From Ceratothoa steindachneri (taxonomy: Eukaryota; Arthropoda; Malacostraca; Isopoda; Cymothoidae), in contig OZ018324.1 of NCBI GenBank assembly GCA_963969495.1, forward strand, positions 49,299,503 to 49,363,502: a stretch of 64,000 nucleotides of DNA, written 5' to 3'. Below the pieces are notes generated by a model, which worked only from the letters and a program-made list of their open reading frames with translations, was not told the origin of the DNA and made no database searches. The stretch's first letter is position 1. Each line of letters starts with the position of its first letter. Position numbers and translations under genes: made by a program. Positions 45,131 to 56,017 of this stretch are shown in pieces.

Positions 45131-45980
45131 TTTCCTTCGGCCTGAAGTAAGGTAGTCTTATTGACTGCAGGTGTAGCCTACTGCTTGGAAATATGCATTG
45201 AATAAACAGAACCATATAACAAAGCAAAAATTAAACAAAGACCTAGGGTAAAAAAAACAAAACATAAGATCTAATCAAAAATGAATCCCCAATAAACTGA
45301 AAACAAAGAAAAAAGCAAAATATAAATGAATGAAGAAAGAAGAAGGAAATCACCAAATAAAAAATCAGCCAGTATCTTGCTAAAATACACTCCCCGACTA
45401 TAACATTCTTTTCCTTCCTCACCCCAATAAAACTAATATTCTTGTCTATTAACTATAGCAATCTCTTCCATACTTCTCAGTTTTCATTATACCACCCAGA
45501 ATCCTTATTTCCAGTTTTTGCAAGAACAATAAGAGGAGGGACACTTCGTGCCTCTCCTTTTAAACTCCTTTTTAAACTCAGCTAAAGGCCTTATCACCCT
45601 CTTTCGGAATCCCTGCCACTTTAAAGTATCTGTCAACAAAGGGCTTATTAAGCTGATTAGTTGATCGATCAATCGGTCCTTCTCTGGTCCAGCAGGGCCA
45701 ATTTTAAAGTCTACAAAAGGAGCGGCTTCGCCATCCATCCTCACAGGGGCAGCTTGTGCTTCATAAACTTACCTTCAGTCTGTGGACTACGGCCTATCGT
45801 CGTCAGCTCCAGCTCCTGTCCGAGCATCGGTTCCGTCTTCAATTATGCGGTCTCCTAGACTGATGTTTGTGTTGGATATGACTTACAAGACCGAGTCCGT
45901 TAGGGAGAGAGTCCAGTCCAGGAAAGAAAAAAAGGCTGGAAAGAAAAGAGAGACGAATGCCAGTTGCTGAGGAATTTGTT
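45131..45980. other. Unassigned sequence
   Basis: AT-rich (45190-45480), then a minus-strand frame (45744-45505) with DFKIGPAGPEKDRLIDQLIS and TLKWQGFRKRVIRPLAEF. I do not recognise it; it could be part of a decayed gag or ORF1. Confidence 0.4.
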
Positions 45981-45984
45981 TCGG

Positions 45985-46470
45985 TTGATCGTGGTTGCGC
46001 GACGGTCACGCGCGCGCACTTGGCCAGTAACTAGGCCCCTGTGGCTCAAAACATTGAGACATGCGGTTTCAGCGAGGCTGGTTGCATCGGGCTGCCCGGT
46101 TCTTGGTCTTCCAAGGCCCGTCTTTCTTGCGCCTGCTCGCTGGGCGCTACCCTCTTTCGCCGGAGCCAGACAAAGGAATCTTATATCGCCCATGTCTGCT
46201 TGGTCCTCCGTCGGGGTCTTGCTGTTGGGTGCGTTTAATATGGAAGCTCATCAACGACCTTGGGTGACCCTGCCAGGAGTTTGAAACTTCCGACGGTATC
46301 ACTCTTGGAATCATTGGAACAACCAATACCTTCCCTGGTATATGATAATGATATTGTCCTGCTTCCCCTTTCTTTACAAGCCCTACAAGCCCTAATAATT
46401 AGTTTCCCGAAGTCCTTGTTTTTCATGAACTTTGTGATGCTCTCCGATTCCTTCTTTACATAATTTCCAA
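45985..46470 (+). pseudogene. LINE reverse transcriptase fragment
   Basis: The readable part is at 46235-46420: KLINDLGDPARS (the 'LYINDL' region), then IPSLVYDNDIVLLPLSLQAL, in which YADD is read as YDND followed by the typical 'IVLL..S...LQ.L' strand. The upstream 45985-46230 portion is unusually CpG-rich and gives no clear family. A single palm fragment; clade not assigned. Confidence 0.65.
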
Positions 46471-46670
46471 ACCTTCTGCATCTCCATTCACTGACGACAT
46501 AATAATCCATCTGGTATTCCATATGGAACTCACAAGTATGTTTTCTGTTGGTATGTGGCTACAATTTTTACTCATTCATAAATTCCATAGAAGAATGTAT
46601 CAGCCGTAATCTTGGTAGATATCTGACTAAATATTTTAACTCCTCAACAAATTATTGTGTTAGTCTAGAT

Positions 46671-47163
46671 CAGGGGTGGGCAACCTTTTTAATTGGGTAT
46701 GCCAAAATTGGCCAAATCTTTGCTACAAAATTTTCTCACTTGCCAATACTTGACTAAAATACAATAAAAGGATATAAAATTAAAGATGTTCTTTTTATTC
46801 ATTCCCTACCCTTTATGATGCATAAAAATTACAAGGAAAAGATAGTTATTTTACCAAAAAATATACATATCATATTATATTAAAAAAAAATTGAATCTTT
46901 ATCATTTCAAGCAGAAAACAACAAATCCAAACTAGAGAAAGAAAAATTGTGGACCTTTTTATTTATTTACCATCAATGAGACTTCTGCTGCTGCCTCACT
47001 GATAACATAATTTATAACAGGTTGTACACAAAGCGGTTGCTATATAAAATAAATTGGAGATACATTTTTTTAGTTTTCTTAAGTTAAGCATTTGGCTTCG
47101 CGTGCCAGTAGAAGTCGTTGGCGTGCCACGTTGGGCACGCGTGTAAAAGGTTGCCCAGGTCTG
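46671..47163. mobile_element. hAT-type MITE
   Basis: 493 bp flanked by an 8-bp duplication GTCTAGAT (46663-46670 and 47164-47171). Termini CAGGGGTGGGCAACCTTTTT and, inward from the right, CAGACCTGGGCAACCTTTTA are short inverted repeats with the hAT CAG start. The inner parts also mirror each other (GTATGCCAAAATTGGCC and GTGCCACGTTGGGCACGC). No transposase. Confidence 0.92.
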
Positions 47164-48050
47164 GTCTAGATTATTTGCATTGTCAAAATGGTAGGTCAAG
47201 GTTTGAAAGAATGGATATTGACGAGCATATCGCCTATCAATTTCACTGTATACTAATCAAATGAATGGGTTATATATATGAGCTTCCTCTGTGAGTTTCT
47301 TATTACAAATGTGTTATAGTTAGATAATATATAGATGTCTACAAACAAACAAAATCAAATAGATCGATCTCTTAGGGTCTAGCTGGTAACAATCTTGTAA
47401 ACATTCTGAGAGGAAAAGCATGAGAAGCACTTAAATAAATCATTGAAAATTAGAAAGATAATAAACACCCGATTTACAAAACTTTCATTTTTTGAGAAAA
47501 TAAAATAAATTGAGAAATGATGAAATTTAAACTTGGATGAATAATAAAAAGAGTAAGAATAGAAGAAAAGATAGAGGTCGAAAATTAATACCGTGGAGTA
47601 TATTATAAAAACACAAAAGAAAAATTGCTAAATGGGGCATTCCTCGGGAAGGGAGGCGGAACCAAGATCATAAAAAATGGAGGAAAGGACTTTTCTATAT
47701 GATGTGAAAGGACATTTCAATTGTTTTTATTACTAAATATGTAATCAAATATATGTACATTCATCTCTCACACAATTTCTATGAGAGTTTTTATCACTAA
47801 CTATCTCTCTTTCAAATAGTAAATTACACGCACACACAATCTCTGCGACAATCATTAGTTCTCTCTCTCTCTCTCTCTTTCTCTAAGTCACTCCATCTTC
47901 CTCTCTCTCCTAAGCACGCTCTCCCTCTCTCTCTCTCTAACCGATTCTCTCCCTCATTCACTCTTTCACTCTAACGCACTTTCAAATACTCTCACTATCT
48001 CCTTCTCCTCTCACTCTCTCTCTCTCTTTCTCTCTCTCTATCTCTCTCTT

Positions 48051-48105
<55 letters not shown>

Positions 48106-48553
48106 TTCTTAGTAACCAGGGATTAATCTGAGTGACCTCTGCCGCAAAAAGGTCCTAAGAACATTAGGTAAAATCCATTAAAACTGACATGTAGCTGTAA
48201 ACAGCTACTGTAGTAAATATATTTATAATAAAGTTATAAAAAAATGACATCTCGTTTCAAACATCTGTCTCATTAAAAAACAACAACAGAAAAACTAAAA
48301 ATTAATCGAGGTTTATTTCCCTTTTTCTCAAGTTACTCAAGTTGCTCAAGTGAGTAAAAGAGGTCTGAAATTCCAGAGTATAAAAAAAATATAAATTCCA
48401 TAGCGATTAATAGCTTACTTCTTTACAAATGAAGGCAAAAGGTCTAGACTTTAATCCTTAGTCACAATCAGGGGTTATCCTCTAACCATAGAAGGTCTTA
48501 AATACTTTGATAAACTCCTCCGCTTAAACGTTTAGCTATAAACAACTAGTGCA

Positions 48554-48559
<6 letters not shown>
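47164..48559. other. No recognisable gene
   Basis: AT-rich with CT microsatellites in the middle; no coding signal. Confidence 0.5.
47850..48112. repeat. (CT)n-rich imperfect microsatellites
   Basis: Runs of CT/TCTC with interruptions; purest at about 48050-48112. Confidence 0.9.

Positions 48560-48626
<67 letters not shown>
48560..48626. repeat. (TA)n microsatellite
   Basis: About 66 bp of TA directly left of the Penelope fragment. Confidence 0.95.
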
Positions 48627-48628
<2 letters not shown>

Positions 48629-49435
48629 CTGCAGATATATAGACGACATATAAATAAATATACAAACCGATGAAGAAATCCAGGGATTATTAAGAGAATT
48701 CAGGAACTGCTGCTCACTTAACTATTCCATAGAAAATAGCCAAGATAACAAATTCCCGTTCTTAGACACCTTAACGACTAAGCACGACGGCAAAATAACT
48801 AGCAAAGTTTACGTAAAAAAGACAAATCGAGGCCTAGGTATGGACGCTAAAAGTGAATGTCCCAACCGTTATAAAAGAAGTGTAATTAATACATATATCA
48901 ACCGCGCTTTTACCCACTGCTCCACATGGAAAGATACATACGAAGAGCTTGAGAGGGCTACACAAGTACTTGTAAATAATGGATTTACAAACAGCGACAT
49001 ACAAACAGCTATACAGAAGAAGATGGAAAAATGGTACACGTCACCTACAGCCAGCACCATCAGGAAGCAAAAGCAAATACTATTAAACTATTTTACAAGA
49101 ATATTATGAGTACAGCGTAGTAAACTGACGAAAGAGTAATCAAGGGAATCATAAACAGAGGAGTGAAACCAACCCAAAACGAAGACAACGTATCACTCAC
49201 AATCTATTACAATAATAAACGGACATCCAACCTTATACTCAAAAATAACCCTACACCCACCCTAACACCTAAAAAAAGAAATCATTTAATATATGAATAC
49301 ACTTGCGAAATGGGAGACTGTGAGCTTCTACCTCATTCATATATCGGAATGACAGAAACAAAATTAACACGAAGAATGAGCTACCATATATATATATATA
49401 TGGACAAAAATTCCAAGACAAACTGGTTTGGTTAA
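48627..49435 (+). pseudogene. Penelope-like element fragment (RT end, linker, GIY-YIG start)
   Basis: Starts inside RT at YCRYIDDI (motif C read YIDD, 48629-48652). Continues NSQDNKFPFLDTLTTKHDGK and SKVYVKKTNRGLGMDAKSEC, a long helical linker (48840-49109: EELERATQVLVNNGFTNSDI), LTIYYNNKRTSNLILKNN, and the nuclease start YEYTCEMGDCELLPHSYIGM with TETKLTRRMSYH. Frame changes lie near 48655 and 49110, and the nuclease is cut off by a short AT run at about 49385-49400. Same subgroup as the fragment at 15.9-16.5 kb. Confidence 0.85.
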
Positions 49436-49628
49436 TGTATTTGCATTATTAGAGAACTGACTATACTTTAGGTCCAGGGTGACGCCCTAGTCTGAGAACT
49501 GGAAGATAGCACTTAAGAAGCCCTTCTTATGTGCACCAAAAAAACACATTTCAAAGGACCCCCTTTATGCTTGTTTCGTTTATTGTCCTAGAAAACTGAA
49601 TATTTTTAAAAATTCGAAGACAAATTGG

Positions 49629-49633
<5 letters not shown>

Positions 49634-49721
<88 letters not shown>
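49634..49721. repeat. (TA)n microsatellite
   Basis: About 88 bp of TA, immediately outside the terminal repeat of the next element. Confidence 0.95.
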
Positions 49722-49725
<4 letters not shown>

Positions 49726-49734
49726 TATAATATA

Positions 49735-52428
49735 ATAGAAGATATCACATTAGCGTGATATATATCAGTGAGAAGATAATAGTAAACTACAATATTTGAA
49801 TCAAGATTTATTTAAAACCAACGGACTACTTTCGGCAAAGTTATAATTGCCATTTTCAACTAAATAATCAAAATGTCAAGCAAGAAACCCAGTATATATA
49901 AGGCGAACCAAATACTTAGTAAAATAAAAACGCAGGAAACAATCTGGAACAAAAATAGTATATGTAAGCGTACAAAAAAATAAACTTAATTAAACAATCT
50001 CGAAAGTTACTAATCTCCGAGAGCAACTGCTTCCGAGTGTTTATAAATACAATTGGCGACTCTATTAGATATATATTTGTTGAATTTGTATTACCCTTCA
50101 GATGAATTGAAATTATCAACTTTGTTAATGATGATAGATTCCACAATTTTTCTCTCAATATAATTGTTTTATTTATAAATGATTTTTGCCTGATTTAAAT
50201 TGATTCTATGGTCGTACTTTTGCATGTGCGTAAAGAGACTTGAAGAGTTTGTACATCTTCTGATATCGGCTTTAATTTCTTTTATCCTCTTATTAAATAG
50301 GTCTGACTCTCCGATGTATGCCAAATTGCAATTATGGCATGATGTACTGTATACCCCAGCGTCGTGATTGATTTGACGCAGTCTAGTCAAGGATTTTCGT
50401 ATTCTATTAGGATATTTAAATGTGATATTTATGTCATTTCCGTTCGCATACGATTTTAAGAGGACCAAGGCTGGAGTATATGGAGAACTAATCCATTTTT
50501 TAAAATCGTCACTTCGCGGTGTGGATATGGTATAGAGTTTTTTTCGTGCTTTCGAATGGCAGCTGTTTATGAAGGTAATTGGGTATTTTAGTTCGATAAA
50601 ATTGCAGATAAGGCGGTTAATTCAATCCTGAAGGAAGATTGGGTCGCATGTTCTATAGGCTCGGAGAAAAAGGGAAGAAAGAACAAATATCTTAACGGAT
50701 TTGTCATGCAATGAAAAGAAATGTATGTAAGTATTTAAATTTGTAGGCTTTCGATAGACTGAGGACTGAATATGATTATTTAAACGGTGGATTTTTGCGT
50801 CTAGAAACGGTAAAGAGTTGTTCTGTTCCCATTCTTCTTTGAAGTTTATCGATGGGTGCAACGAATTCAGGTTGTGGAAAAATTCATTGAAATTGTTATT
50901 TTCTACGGGCCATGCCAACAGGATGTCGTCTACATATCGGAACCAGATAAGAGGTTGGGAATGGATTCTAGTGAGAAGGGCGTTTCATAGTTTTCCATAA
51001 ATAGATTGCATAGGATGGGGGAAAGGGGGTTACCCATACTTAGGCCATATTTTTGGCGGAAAAACTTATCTTTAGTTGAAAATACATTATCAGGTACACA
51101 TAAGCGCACTAATTATAATAATTTTATGGATCGGTAAGGTTAGGTTAATATCTAGATTGGGAAGAATTCTCGATAAAACATCAAGCGCTTAACATTTTTT
51201 TTCCAACTGAGGTCAATATATTTAATTTTGGAAATAAGTTCCAATGAGTGGAGAATATGTGAGTGAGAGATTTTACCCACCGAATTTGATCAAATTCCAG
51301 CCAGCCATTTGGATAGCTTATAACTATGGGAGCCAATGCAAGAGATAATTTGGCGTAATGGTATTCCTTCGTTGTGGGTTTTCGGTGTCCCGTACATATA
51401 GGGAAAGGAGAGGTTAATTGTTTTAAATTTCTTGGTTAATTCAGATTTGGAACCTAAAATTTTTCGGATGGCATCATTAAAGGATTTCGTCTTGTTGTTC
51501 TGAGGATTAGAATTTAAAATGTCATAGGTAGTGTTTTCACTTAAGAGGTCATTTAATTTGTGCGCATATTGAGTTTTATCCATCACAATAATTTGGTTAG
51601 ATTTATCAGATTTGGTTATCCCTATGTTTTTGTCTTTCTGTAAAAGTTTTAAAGCGTTAAGCAACCTTTTGGGTATATTTTGATATTTAACATTGGTATT
51701 TGAATTAAAAACACCTTAAAGATAACCATTGAGAAATTTACTATTAATCTCCAAAGTTTCACTACATTTACTAAGGGACGCGAATTGTTGTAGGTTTAAA
51801 GAATCACTATTGTAAAATGAGAACGAAAGTCCATATCCAAGAATAATTTGTTTTTCGTATGTTAATTCATGGGAAGAGAGATTCAGGATGTTTTTTCTCG
51901 CATATGATGAGGTGTACCATGGGCTTCACTTGAAGGGTCGGTCAAGTTTATTATTTTGTTTGGAAGATTTTCTAATGTAGGCGTGGTAAGGATGGTTTTG
52001 GCTTAGAAGAAGGAGATGAGAGAAATTTTCACGATCGGAACAGGATTCTCTCAATGTCCGTAGGGATTCACGTTGCAAGAGAAAATGATGTTCAACTTCT
52101 CTCTTAGTATGGTCTATTGCTTCTTGAAGTAGAAGTTCTTCGATGTGTTTAAAAGGAAGTTCTTTCTTTTGCTGGTAACTCTTCCTTGTTAATGGGACGT
52201 AAGCCTTAATTTATTGAGATGCGAGTTGCGTAGCTTCTTCACGTAGGAATAAAAGCACGGTCTTAGTGCATCAGGTTGATTCATCGTGGTGAGTAATAAA
52301 ATAGAAGATATCACATTAGCGTGATATATATCAGTGAGAAGATAATACTAAACCACAATATTTGAATCAAAATTTATTTATAACCAACGGATTAGTTTCG
52401 GCAAAGTTATAATTGTCATTTTCAAGGC
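49735..52428 (-). mobile_element. Penelope-like element with flanking direct repeats
   Basis: Direct repeats of about 127 bp flank the coding part: 49735-49862 and 52302-52428, both from ATAGAAGATATCACATTAGC to GCAAAGTTATAATTG(C/T)CATT, differing at a handful of positions. They act as pseudo-LTRs, a known feature of Penelope-like elements. Each ends with a hammerhead-like hairpin. Inside, RT and GIY-YIG read on the minus strand. Next to the right repeat is a further tail in the opposite orientation (52425-52925). Confidence 0.88.
49990..51700 (-). pseudogene. Penelope-like RT and GIY-YIG endonuclease, broken
   Basis: Minus strand, 5' to 3'. LNALKLLQKDKNIGITKSDK, NQIIVMDKTQYAHKLNDLL and FPYMYGTPKTHNEGIPLRQI (51664-51290) come first. 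Motif B is near 51000-51060 in a frame with YGLSMGNPLSP-like residues, and the YVDD region near 50925-50945 (codons for RYVDDILL on the minus strand). INFKEEWEQNNSLPFLDAKI (50830-50890) follows. The nuclease is at 50468-50169: AGVYSTSCHNCNLAYIGESD and LFNKRIKEIKADIRRC. The tail to about 49990 includes ERKIVESIIINKVDNF. Closely related to the 38-40 kb element. Stops and frameshifts throughout. Confidence 0.88.
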
Positions 52429-52922
52429 GTATAACTCTTCAAGTCTTTTTACGCACATGCAAAAGTACGACCATGGAATCGATTTCAACCAAGAAAAAAT
52501 CATTTATAAATCAAACAATTATATTGAGAGGAGAATTGCGGAATCTATCATCATTAACAAAGTTGATAATTTCAAGTCATCTGAAAGGCAATACAAATTC
52601 AACAAATATATATCGAATAAAGTCGCCAATCGTATTTATAAACCCCCGGAAGCAATTGCTCTCGGAGACTAGTAACTTTCCAGATTGTTTCCTGCGTTTT
52701 CATTTTGTTTAATTTTTTGTTCGTCTTATATATACTGGGTTTTTTTCAGATTGTTTCCTGCGTTTTTATTTTGCTTAGTATTTTGTTCGCGTATATTTAC
52801 TGGGTTTCTTGCTTGACTTTTTCATTACTTAGTTGAGAATGGCAATTATAACTTTGCCAAAACTAGTCCGTTGATTATAAATAAATCTTGATTCAAATAT
52901 TGTGGTTTACTATTATCTTCTC

Positions 52923-52925
<3 letters not shown>
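52425..52925 (+). pseudogene. Inverted Penelope tail: GIY-YIG C-terminus plus terminal repeat
   Basis: Plus-strand frame SSSLFTHMQKYDHGIDFNQE, KIIYKSNNYIERRIAESIII and NKVDNFKSSERQYKFNKYIS, ending at 52670. This is the same C-terminal nuclease segment as at 50.0-50.25 kb but in opposite orientation. It is followed by a copy of the terminal repeat, also inverted (52833-52925), with the hairpin TTGAGAA-T-GGC...GCC-AAAA. The tail joins the right-hand direct repeat head to head. Confidence 0.9.

Positions 52926-52927
<2 letters not shown>

Positions 52928-52960
<33 letters not shown>
52928..52960. repeat. (TA)n microsatellite
   Basis: About 33 bp of TA, directly outside the inverted terminal repeat. 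Confidence 0.95.
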
Positions 52961-52963
<3 letters not shown>

Positions 52964-53004
52964 GAATTAAACCACATTCTCCGAAGACAATTTAATTCAG
53001 AACA

Positions 53005-53036
53005 GTTTCGGTGTATCTTACACCCTTTTTCAACTG
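53005..53036 (-). ncRNA. Hammerhead-like hairpin, degraded
   Basis: Minus strand TTGAAAA, two extra bases, 5-bp stem GGTGT/ACACC around a 5-nt loop, then GAAAC. Both box positions that matter for hammerhead catalysis (C3 and G8) are changed, so it should be inactive if it is a relic of one. Confidence 0.35.
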
Positions 53037-53281
53037 ACACTGGATAGAAAATATAAGAAAAGTGCTTACAAACATAACACAGGGTCAGGTCGTGAAAGAC
53101 CTCCTCTTTTTATTCCCAATCCCCTACTTGTGGCTAATCAGGGGAGGGGGGGTTAGGCCTAAACATATTGAAGAGCTGACATTTTACTATTTTGTTTATT
53201 TGCTTTCGTATTGCAGGATTAAAAGAAAATTGACCCTCAGATAGATTTAAATTAGGAACTGACAATATCAAGCGACTTTAT

Positions 53282-53372
53282 TCGATATATATTTGTTGAA
53301 TTTGTATTGCCTTTCAGATGACTTGAAATTATCAACTTTGTTAATGATGATAGATTCCGCAATTCTACTCTT
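53282..53372 (-). repeat. Short fragment of the Penelope C-terminal coding tail
   Basis: TATATATTTGTTGAATTTGT, then CAACTTTGTTAATGATGATA and GATTCCGCAATTCT match the minus-strand element at about 50070-50150 with few changes. Confidence 0.85.
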
Positions 53373-53395
53373 AATCATTCTTTTTCGAATTTAAT

Positions 53396-54348
53396 AAACG
53401 GAATTTGGATACCTTATATATTTTTCTTGCACTTCACAAAAATAGCAATATGTGTCAAAGAAACGAATATCGAGATAAAATATTCTTTTATTGTGCAATA
53501 TTATACAGGAATTTTCACGTTCTTACAAAAGACTACAGGATACAACATGTCATATTATCGATATCTTTAATTAAATTTTCTCAGTATCCATAATAACGTT
53601 GTCAGAAGAAGATCGAATTCTCATTAAAGCTTGTTACCCGTGAAAAGGGATGGAATGCCGGAAGAGTCTTGCGAGAATTTCCTGTAAAAATGTGGAAAAG
53701 ACGTGTTGTGGAAATACACCTAAAAAAGATTCGCGAAACGAGAAGCGCTAACAGAAATCCAGGAAGCGGTAGACATAGAACAGCTTCATAACTGGGAAAT
53801 GGAATTACATTAACGATAACATCCCCTCTTAAGAAGATAAACCAGGAAGTCATTTATCGCAAAGAACAATTGCTAAAAACCTGAATATTGGAAGGAGCTC
53901 TGTACAACGAATAATTAAGCCATAAAAGCTAAAAGCATTCAAAAGAATAGCATCTTCTAGAAAAGGGGGTACTGTTAAGGATAAAAGAAAATAAGATGTC
54001 GACAATTACTTGATAACTTCTCTGTCGCTGATGTTAAAAATATTGTCTTCACGGCTGAAAAAGTTTTCACTTTAGAAATTCCGCGAAACCGCCAAAATGA
54101 TGTTGCTTCCGGGCGTGGGAAAAAGTATGACATAGCGATAAACATTAATGAAGTAAGAAAAGGTTTGTGTGTGTGGAAAAGAAATTCCAATTAATGATTC
54201 ATCAAATTGGTGGTCCAATCGATCATTTACTGTAGGTAAGTTAAATTTATGATTATGTATTTCTTTATACTGAATATTCGTTTTTTTTACCCATGTTGTT
54301 ATTTTTGTGGAGTGCAAGAAAACTATGAAAGGTATCTAAATTCCGTTT
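53396..54348 (+). mobile_element. Tc1/mariner element, internally deleted
   Basis: Inverted ends of about 55 bp: left AACGGAATTTGGATACCTT, then TTTTTCTTGCACTTCACAAA; right, read inward, AACGGAATTTAGATACCTTT and TTTTCTTGCACTCCACAAAA. Between them lies a transposase remnant (53600-54190): an N-terminal EEDRILIKACYP, NPGSGRHRTAS-like linker, SQRTIAKNLNIGRSSVQRII (second helix-turn-helix) and, in another frame, ENVFTLEIPRNRQNDV-like residues of the first catalytic block. The rest of the DDE domain is missing, so this is a deletion derivative of about 950 bp. Confidence 0.82.
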
Positions 54349-54422
54349 TTTGCATTTGAAAAGGGAAGATTGAAAGTATTCTGTATATGAAAATTGACAT
54401 GAATAAGAAGGAGCTTAATGAG

Positions 54423-54426
<4 letters not shown>

Positions 54427-54470
<44 letters not shown>
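54427..54470. repeat. (TA)n microsatellite
   Basis: About 44 bp of TA. Confidence 0.95.
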
Positions 54471-54471
<1 letters not shown>

Positions 54472-54648
54472 CGGTATAAGTAAATGACTAAGTGTTAATC
54501 CTCAGTTCGCATATAATCGTAGTTTGATCGACCTGTAGCACCAAATAGCTAATTAAAAAGTAAATTAAAAATTGGATTGAAAAGGGACTAGCTGACCCCA
54601 GACCGAGAGTAGTAGTAATCAATGAAAGAACATCAGACTGGACATCTA

Positions 54649-56017
54649 CAAGGTGCCCCCCACCCCCAAAATGGACATGCATACTTTTTATGATATATCC
54701 TTCATTCATTCACTAATCACCTTTACTTTGCAGGACATGACAGAAGCAACGCCCATGAACACAATTAGATCTCAATGGAAGCTTCAGCAAATAATATACT
54801 GCGTCAAACATTACTACAAGACAGGGTCGTTCAAGAAAGTGTAGGACACTTTCGTGCATCAGTTCGAATGTGAAAAAGGTCTCTCAAGAGCAGATTCAGG
54901 ACTTGGTGGACCACTTTGAGAACTATGGGGAGTGGAGAACCTCAATGCTGCCAGTGGCAACCGTCCAAGCCATTCAGGACGTCCCAGGAAGCGTACAGTT
55001 GAGCTGGTCGAGAGCGTGAGAGAGTCAGTTCAGCAGAGTCCAAAACGCTATGTGTGCAAGCTAAGTCAGTCCCTCAGTATATCCTGTGAGACTTGCAGGA
55101 GAGTACTAGTAATAGATATAAAAGCCTACTCATACAGAAAACAGACGAAACAGATCCTGACATCCTCATACAAGGAGCAGAGAAAGGCTATGCCAGTCAA
55201 GATACTGGAGAAGATTCAGGAGACCCCAACTTTCCTTAACCTCCTTTGGACCTCAGATGAAGCTCACTTCCATCTTGAAGGAAAGGTAAACTCCAGGACA
55301 AATGTCTTCTGGGGGACCTCCAGAACAAATGAGGTAGTAACCAAGCCCCTCCATTCCCCTAAGTGCACGTTATGGACTGCAATCTCAGTCATAGGCATCA
55401 TCCGACCACTTTTCTTCGAGGAATCTGGCGCGACAGTGATAGTCACCAAGGAGCGGTATGTTGAAGTTCTCAAAACCTTCAAGAGGAAGCTGCAGATACT
55501 GCTCCCGTCGTTTATGTGGAAGTTGTGGTTCCAACAAGATGGAGCAAGTTCTCACACCTCAAACCTGTCCCGAGAATGGCTGAAAAAGAACGTTTGTGGC
55601 CGTGTGATCAGTCTCAAGACTGATTTTGAGTGGGTACCTCACAACCCAGACCTTTGCCCCCTCCCAGATTTCTTTTTCTAGGACTAGCTTAATGACAGAG
55701 TGTACGCAGGGAGACACAGGACCATCACGGAACTCAAGGAAGCCATCAGGGATGAGATCAGAGCCATTAGTCGGTCAGTTTGTAAGGACGCCATGGACAA
55801 CTTTGTGCTGTGCCTCAAGAAATGCACAGAGCTAAATGGAGGTCATCTCGAACACGTGGTCTAGAATAAAAAGAAAAGTCCAAAGACTCTCATGTTTTGA
55901 TATGATGTTTTTAAACATAATAAATTCGGTATCACCAAAGTTTCATTCAATTCTTGCATAAAATTAAAAAATGAGGCCTATCGAAAGTCATGGCCCGTTT
56001 TTGGGGGGGTCACTCTG
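54649..56017 (+). mobile_element. Mariner-like DNA transposon
   Basis: 1369 bp flanked by TA (54647-54648 and 56018-56019). The 5' end CAAGGTGCCCCCCACCCCCA and the inward 3' end CAGAGTGACCCCCCCAAAAA are inverted repeats with the CAGGGTG-CCCC pattern of mariner relatives. It contains a nearly full-length but broken transposase and sits inside a CR1-like LINE; excision in silico rejoins the LINE frame. Confidence 0.92.
54737..55863 (+). pseudogene. Mariner-like transposase
   Basis: The N-terminal block MTEATPMNTIRSQWKLQQI (54737) runs to a stop at 54842-54844. After frameshifts a 249-residue frame (54932-55681) has the linker NRPSHSGRPRKRTVELVESV. The catalytic core is next: LLWTSDEAHFHLEGKVNSR (first D), WTAISVIGIIRPLFFEESGA, WFQQDGASSHTSNLSREWL (second D) and HNPDLCPLPDFFF (third acidic motif). 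A TAG follows FFF, and the C-terminus continues beyond it to 55863, ending GGHLEHVV. The D-D spacing and 'QQDGAxxHT' signature are mariner-type. Two stops and one or two frameshifts inactivate it; the core frame is otherwise well kept, suggesting a fairly recent insertion. Confidence 0.93.

Noticed and set aside
46061..46284. Several overlapping frames in the CpG-rich block as a possible gene
   Set aside because: All three plus frames are open because of GC content; the only recognisable homology is the RT palm just downstream.
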